From the NCBI RefSeq assembly GCF_001651875.1, contig NZ_LNQB01000081.1, forward strand, positions 550-64,549: a stretch of 64,000 nt of DNA, given 5' to 3'. The stretch is from Sinorhizobium saheli (GTDB lineage Bacteria > Pseudomonadota > Alphaproteobacteria > Rhizobiales > Rhizobiaceae). Under the pieces are notes generated by a model, which saw nothing but the letters and a program-made list of their open reading frames with translations, did no database searches and was not told the DNA's origin. Made by a program: the position numbers and the translations under genes. Position 1 is the first letter of the stretch. Each line of letters begins with the position of its first letter. Of this stretch, positions 60,974-64,000 are shown one piece after another.

Positions 60974-61521
60974 CGCACTTCGCCTGGATCATCGCGACCT
61001 ATGTTTCGGCCCTCTTTACCACGGGCCTTGTCTTCTTCCATCCGCAGAAGAAGTTCATCTGGAATGCCTCGGCCAGCGCGCCGATCGGGCTCTATCGTAT
61101 CGAGCCGGTCGACCAGCTTGACGTCACCGATCTTGCCGTGGTGATGCCGCCCGACACGCTCGCGGGCTTCCTCGATAGCCGCGGCTATCTGCCGAAAGGT
61201 GTGCCGCTCATCAAGCGCGTGCTGGCGCTCTCCGGCACGAAAGTCTGCCGCCACGACAAGGCGATCAGCGCCTATGACATGGTCTATGGCGAGGCACTCG
61301 AGCGCGACAGCCACGGCCGTCCACTGCCCGTCTGGCAGGGCTGCATCACGATCGAAAAAGGCCACGCCTTCTTCATGAATTGGGACGTGTCCGACAGCCT
61401 CGACGGCCGATATTTCGGGGCACTTCCGCTGTCGACGGTCATCGGTCGCGCCGTCCCCCTATGGACCTATGACGACCCGCCAACATCCCCTCCCTCAACC
61501 AGCGAAAGGCAAAGAGGATGA
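60970..61521 (+). CDS. traF: TraF conjugal-pilin maturation peptidase (S26), copy 2
   Basis: A 183-residue S26 peptidase: one N-terminal membrane helix (IIATYVSALFTTGLVFF), catalytic Ser36 in SAPIGLY, lysine in PLIKRVLALSG. Homologous to copy 1 at 31828. Overlaps DUF2840 and DUF736 genes by ATGA. Its trbC substrate is not in this half of the second element within the window. Confidence 0.92.
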   Translation: MTHFAWIIATYVSALFTTGLVFFHPQKKFIWNASASAPIGLYRIEPVDQLDVTDLAVVMPPDTLAGFLDSRGYLPKGVPLIKRVLALSGTKVCRHDKAISAYDMVYGEALERDSHGRPLPVWQGCITIEKGHAFFMNWDVSDSLDGRYFGALPLSTVIGRAVPLWTYDDPPTSPPSTSERQRG

Positions 61522-61844
61522 CGCAGATTGGTACATTCACGCGCAAGGAAGATGGCTTCTTCGGACGCATCCGCACGCTCACCCTCGACATCGAAGTCAC
61601 CATCCTGCCGGCCGATGAAACGGACGCCGAGAACGCGCCGAACCACCGCGTGTTCGCCTCGGGACAGGAGGTTGGCGCCGCCTGGGATCGCACCGGCGAG
61701 CGGGCCGGCAGCTATCTCTCCGTCGCGATCGACGATCCGTCTTTCGTCGAACCGATCCGCGCCCGCATGTTCGAATCCGACACCAGGAAAGATGTCTGGA
61801 ACCTGCACTGGACGCGCAAGACCCGGCGCGACGAACAGGCGTAA
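61518..61844 (+). CDS. DUF736 protein, copy 3
   Basis: A 108-residue DUF736 protein (MTQIGTFTRKEDGFFGRIRTLTLDIEVTILPADETDAENAPNHRV), the positional counterpart of the one at 32415. ATGA overlap with traF. Function unknown. Confidence 0.85.
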   Translation: MTQIGTFTRKEDGFFGRIRTLTLDIEVTILPADETDAENAPNHRVFASGQEVGAAWDRTGERAGSYLSVAIDDPSFVEPIRARMFESDTRKDVWNLHWTRKTRRDEQA

Positions 61845-61847
61845 GTC

Positions 61848-62852
61848 ATGCGAGACTATCGTTCCCGCGGCTTTTCAGGCTCAATCCCCTTGATCGATCG
61901 GGCGCTGATCAATCCCCTCAACCCGATCGCTTTCCCGACAGCCGTCGCGCGCAGCGAAGGTCAAGGGCGGCGGCCAATTTTCCGAGAGGCGAACATGCCT
62001 TCCGGAGATGCCCGTCCGGAAAATTCCGGGCGCCGGCGAAGCCTTGCCCTTGAGCGCAGCGAGCACGATGGCAGGCTTGCGGCGGTTCGAGAGAGGGGCT
62101 GCCTCTGCATTACAAGCGCGATCATCGCGTTGCCCGTCGCGCTCGCAATCGTCGCCTCGTTGCCCCGTGTGGCATCGGCCGACCCGCCTTCCGGTGAACG
62201 CGTCGCCCACGGTTTGACCGTTCCAGATCCGCGCGATCCATATGCCAGCTTTGTCGCCCAGGCCGCCAAACGCTTCGCCATTCCAGAACGCTGGATACGC
62301 GCCGTCATGCGGGTCGAAAGCAGCAATGATCCGTCCGCTGTTTCACCGAAAGGTGCAATGGGCCTGATGCAGGTCATGCCGGCAACATGGGCGGAATTGC
62401 GCGCGCGCCATCGCCTTGGCGATGACGCTTTCGATCCGCGCGACAACATTCTTGCCGGCGCTGCCTACCTTGCCGAACTGCACGATCTCTACGGCTCGCC
62501 GGGGTTTCTCGCCGCTTACAATGCCGGACCCGGTCGTTACGAAAAGCACCTTGTCACCGGCAATCCGCTGCCCCGGGAAACCGTCGACTATCTCGCAAAA
62601 CTCGTGCCGATGATTGACGCGGAAGCTGCGCCAATCATGCGGATCGCCGCGCGTTCACAGCGCTATGAATGGGCTGATGCACCACTGTTCTCCTTACAGC
62701 AGGCCGACGTCGGTGGAGCCGATGTTTCGTTGAGCGGGCGGCGCCCGAAAAGGTCTGTCGGCGAGACTCCTGTCGTCGATCTTTCGGCACTCGCACCGGC
62801 TTCCGAAGGCCTCTTCGTCCGGCAAGTAGCTGACAGGGTGCGGCAGCCATGA
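61848..62852 (+). CDS. Lytic transglycosylase of the conjugation system, copy 2
   Basis: An SLT-type transglycosylase (up to 334 residues): MRVESSNDPSAVSPKGAMGLMQVMPATWAEL with the catalytic Glu, NILAGAAYLAEL, NAGPGRYEKH. A signal peptide (ITSAIIALPVALAIVASLPRVASA) lies unusually far in, about 85 residues from the ATG at 61848; ATG 61995 (after GAGAGG) would shorten this to ~36 and give a normal signal. The intervening DNA is a large inverted repeat, so the short form is likely. Confidence 0.88.
   Translation: MRDYRSRGFSGSIPLIDRALINPLNPIAFPTAVARSEGQGRRPIFREANMPSGDARPENSGRRRSLALERSEHDGRLAAVRERGCLCITSAIIALPVALAIVASLPRVASADPPSGERVAHGLTVPDPRDPYASFVAQAAKRFAIPERWIRAVMRVESSNDPSAVSPKGAMGLMQVMPATWAELRARHRLGDDAFDPRDNILAGAAYLAELHDLYGSPGFLAAYNAGPGRYEKHLVTGNPLPRETVDYLAKLVPMIDAEAAPIMRIAARSQRYEWADAPLFSLQQADVGGADVSLSGRRPKRSVGETPVVDLSALAPASEGLFVRQVADRVRQP
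61959..62054. repeat. Long imperfect inverted repeat at the start of the transglycosylase gene
   Basis: TCAAGGGC near 61961 faces GCCCTTGA near 62047, and inside it ATTTTCCG faces CGGAAAAT, with CCGGCG-type pairing between. It resembles the mosaic palindromic elements of rhizobial genomes. It lies where the coding start is ambiguous. Confidence 0.45.
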
Positions 62853-63092
62853 GAAGTGTAGCTTGGCGTGCTGCAGTGATGCAGATCGTATCCGTTGCGG
62901 AAGAGTGTGGGGGTGCCGCGAAAGCAACCGGGTATGGCAAGATAAAAGGCCGCACATCGCGGCTTGGACGGTCGGTTGTTATGATTGGGTTTTTTGGCTA
63001 TCTGCGCACCTCGTCCACGAGACACGCGATGTGCGCACCGGCCAATTGCCTAGGAATATCAATGGGAATTGCACATCGCGCAGGATTTGCTG
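62853..63092 (+). other. Candidate origin of transfer (oriT), copy 2
   Basis: The core at 62934-62980 reads ATGGCAAGATAAAA, a GCCGC-ACATC-GCGGC hairpin, then GGACGGTCGGTTGTT, matching copy 1 outside the hairpin stem, whose bases differ but still pair. CGCGATGTGC (63025-63034) and GCACATCGCG (63071-63080) form a 10-bp inverted repeat; GCACATCGCG also occurs inside the hairpin (62952-62961). It directly precedes rlxS. Confidence 0.6.
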
Positions 63093-64000
63093 ATGAACAG
63101 GGATGATGATTTCCGCGTGCGGCCTGGCCGCATCCGCTCCTCCAGAAACCAGCGTGCGAAGCCCTTCATTGCCCAGGCGCTCGCGGCCGTCGAGAAGGCT
63201 GGCGGGCGCGTCTCCCCCTCCGGCAGGATCATCAAGGGAAAGGGCCGAAGCCCGAGCTTCGCGCGCGGCCGTGTCGCCAGCGTCCGCGCCAATCGGCTAA
63301 TTACCAGCCGCACACGGCTCTGCACCGTCAAGGCGCGCGTAGTCCGCAACAAGGGAAAGGCGGCTCCGCTTGCCCGTCACCTCGATTATCTCCGCCGCGA
63401 CGGCGTCACCCGTGACGGCGAAAAGGCTAGGCTGTTCGGACCCGAAAGCGACAGCGTCGACGCCAGGGCGCTCGCGGAGCGCTCAGAGGAAGATCACCAC
63501 CATTTCCGCTTCATCGTCTCGCCGGAAGATGCCGTCGACCTGGAGGACCTGAAACGCTTCACCCGCGAACTGATGCGCCAGGCCGAGAAGGATCTCGGCA
63601 CCAAGCTCGATTGGGTCGGTGTCGATCACTGGAACACCGACAATCCGCACGTCCATGTCATCCTGCGCGGTCGGACCGACGACGGGCAGGATCTCGTCAT
63701 CGACCGCGACTATATCCGCTCCGGCTTGCGCGACCGCGCCCAGGACCTCATCACGCAGGAACTCGGACCACGAACAGAGCGCGATATCGCCCGCGCCGTC
63801 GAGCGCCAGGTCGAGGCGGACCACTGGACTGCGCTCGATCGCCAACTCGCAGCCGACGCCGGTCCGAACGGCGTCATCGATGTCGCGCCGTCGCTGGACC
63901 GGCAGCCGGATGCATACCAGGTCCAGAAGATCGGGCGGCTTCGATATCTTGAGCGCCTTGGGCTTGCCCAATCCGTCGGCGGGGGCCAGTGGATCCTCAG
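63093..64000 (+). CDS. rlxS: Relaxase RlxS, copy 2 (partial, cut by window end)
   Basis: The first 302 residues of a VirD2/DUF3363 relaxase: basic N-terminus (RPGRIRSSRNQRAKPFIAQALAAVEKAGGRVS), LDYLRRDGVTRDGEKARLFGP with the candidate tyrosine, HHFRFIVSPEDAVDL, and HWNTDNPHVHVILRG. AGGA precedes the ATG at 63093. The frame is open to the window edge. It is clearly homologous to copy 1 at 33765 but diverged in its first 100 residues, which fits recognition of a different oriT. Confidence 0.92.
   Translation, partial: MNRDDDFRVRPGRIRSSRNQRAKPFIAQALAAVEKAGGRVSPSGRIIKGKGRSPSFARGRVASVRANRLITSRTRLCTVKARVVRNKGKAAPLARHLDYLRRDGVTRDGEKARLFGPESDSVDARALAERSEEDHHHFRFIVSPEDAVDLEDLKRFTRELMRQAEKDLGTKLDWVGVDHWNTDNPHVHVILRGRTDDGQDLVIDRDYIRSGLRDRAQDLITQELGPRTERDIARAVERQVEADHWTALDRQLAADAGPNGVIDVAPSLDRQPDAYQVQKIGRLRYLERLGLAQSVGGGQWIL

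Noticed and set aside
1-64000. CRISPR arrays, tRNA and rRNA genes
   Set aside because: I looked for regularly spaced repeats and cloverleaf or rRNA landmarks and saw none; the only multi-copy short repeats are the two iteron sets and the 51-bp tandem repeat.
1-64000. Insertion sequences
   Set aside because: No transposase gene or terminal inverted repeats with target duplications were seen; rearrangements look like element-element recombination instead.

Overview
The window is high-GC DNA from an alphaproteobacterium, most likely a member of the Hyphomicrobiales (Rhizobiales). This is judged from the RepA/TraF/RlxS/Trb gene set, the FseA/RdfS/QseM-type transfer regulators first described in Mesorhizobium symbiosis islands, and an arginase/ornithine cyclodeaminase/LysR cluster of rhizobial type. 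No rRNA, tRNA or core chromosomal gene is visible. I read it as mobile DNA: one nearly complete integrative and conjugative element (ICE) or ICE-like replicon, a short metabolic segment, and the truncated left half of a second, diverged ICE of the same family in the same orientation.

Layout. 1-1762 (minus): large serine recombinase whose 3' end runs off the window and carries a tandem 51-bp repeat. 2145-12970 (minus): one tightly coupled nine-gene operon, half-size HsdS, HsdM, GIY-YIG nuclease, two-TRD HsdS, RNase H-fold protein, Ser/Thr kinase, SIR2-like DUF4917 protein, HsdR and YgjP-like metallopeptidase. It is a type I restriction-modification system with a kinase/SIR2-like module embedded between specificity and restriction genes. 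13263-25752 (plus): the element's maintenance genes, DUF932, ParB-like, a mini alpha-CTD-like protein, a giant methylase-helicase (strawberry-notch type), Toprim, DUF2493, a membrane protein and SSB, plus an inverted dead copy of ssb. 26215-28491: a control region with a Cro-type regulator, a QseM-like antiactivator, FseA split by a +1 ribosomal frameshift, and RdfS. 28509-33521: repA with iterons, parA, DNA methyltransferase, RHH protein, DUF2840, traF, DUF736 and lytic transglycosylase. 33522-33764: candidate oriT. 33765-47665: rlxS, traG, a CopG-type gene, trbBCDEJKLFGI and DUF2274.

47689-50740 (minus) holds LysR, ornithine cyclodeaminase and an arginase that lost its N-terminus where it abuts a ParB fragment. 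From about 50741 a second element starts inside its parB. It carries the membrane protein, DUF736, an XRE/ImmA-IrrE cargo pair, DUF932, a second Cro-type regulator, second QseM, second frameshifted FseA, second RdfS, RepA with iterons, DUF2840, TraF, DUF736, lytic transglycosylase, oriT and RlxS (cut by the window end). The second element lacks parA, the methyltransferase and the RHH gene between repA and DUF2840.

How it may work. In the ICEMlSym(R7A) model, TraR-type quorum sensing induces FseA (made only by frameshifting), FseA turns on rdfS and the downstream transfer operon, and QseM holds TraR/FseA in check under a Cro-type regulator. The window contains two independent copies of that circuit, candidate operators for both Cro-type regulators, and a perfect TraR-box core upstream of the alpha-CTD-like gene. 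Two iteron sets, two oriT candidates and two relaxases suggest two separately mobilisable units sharing one complete mating-pair-formation system (trb) in this window.
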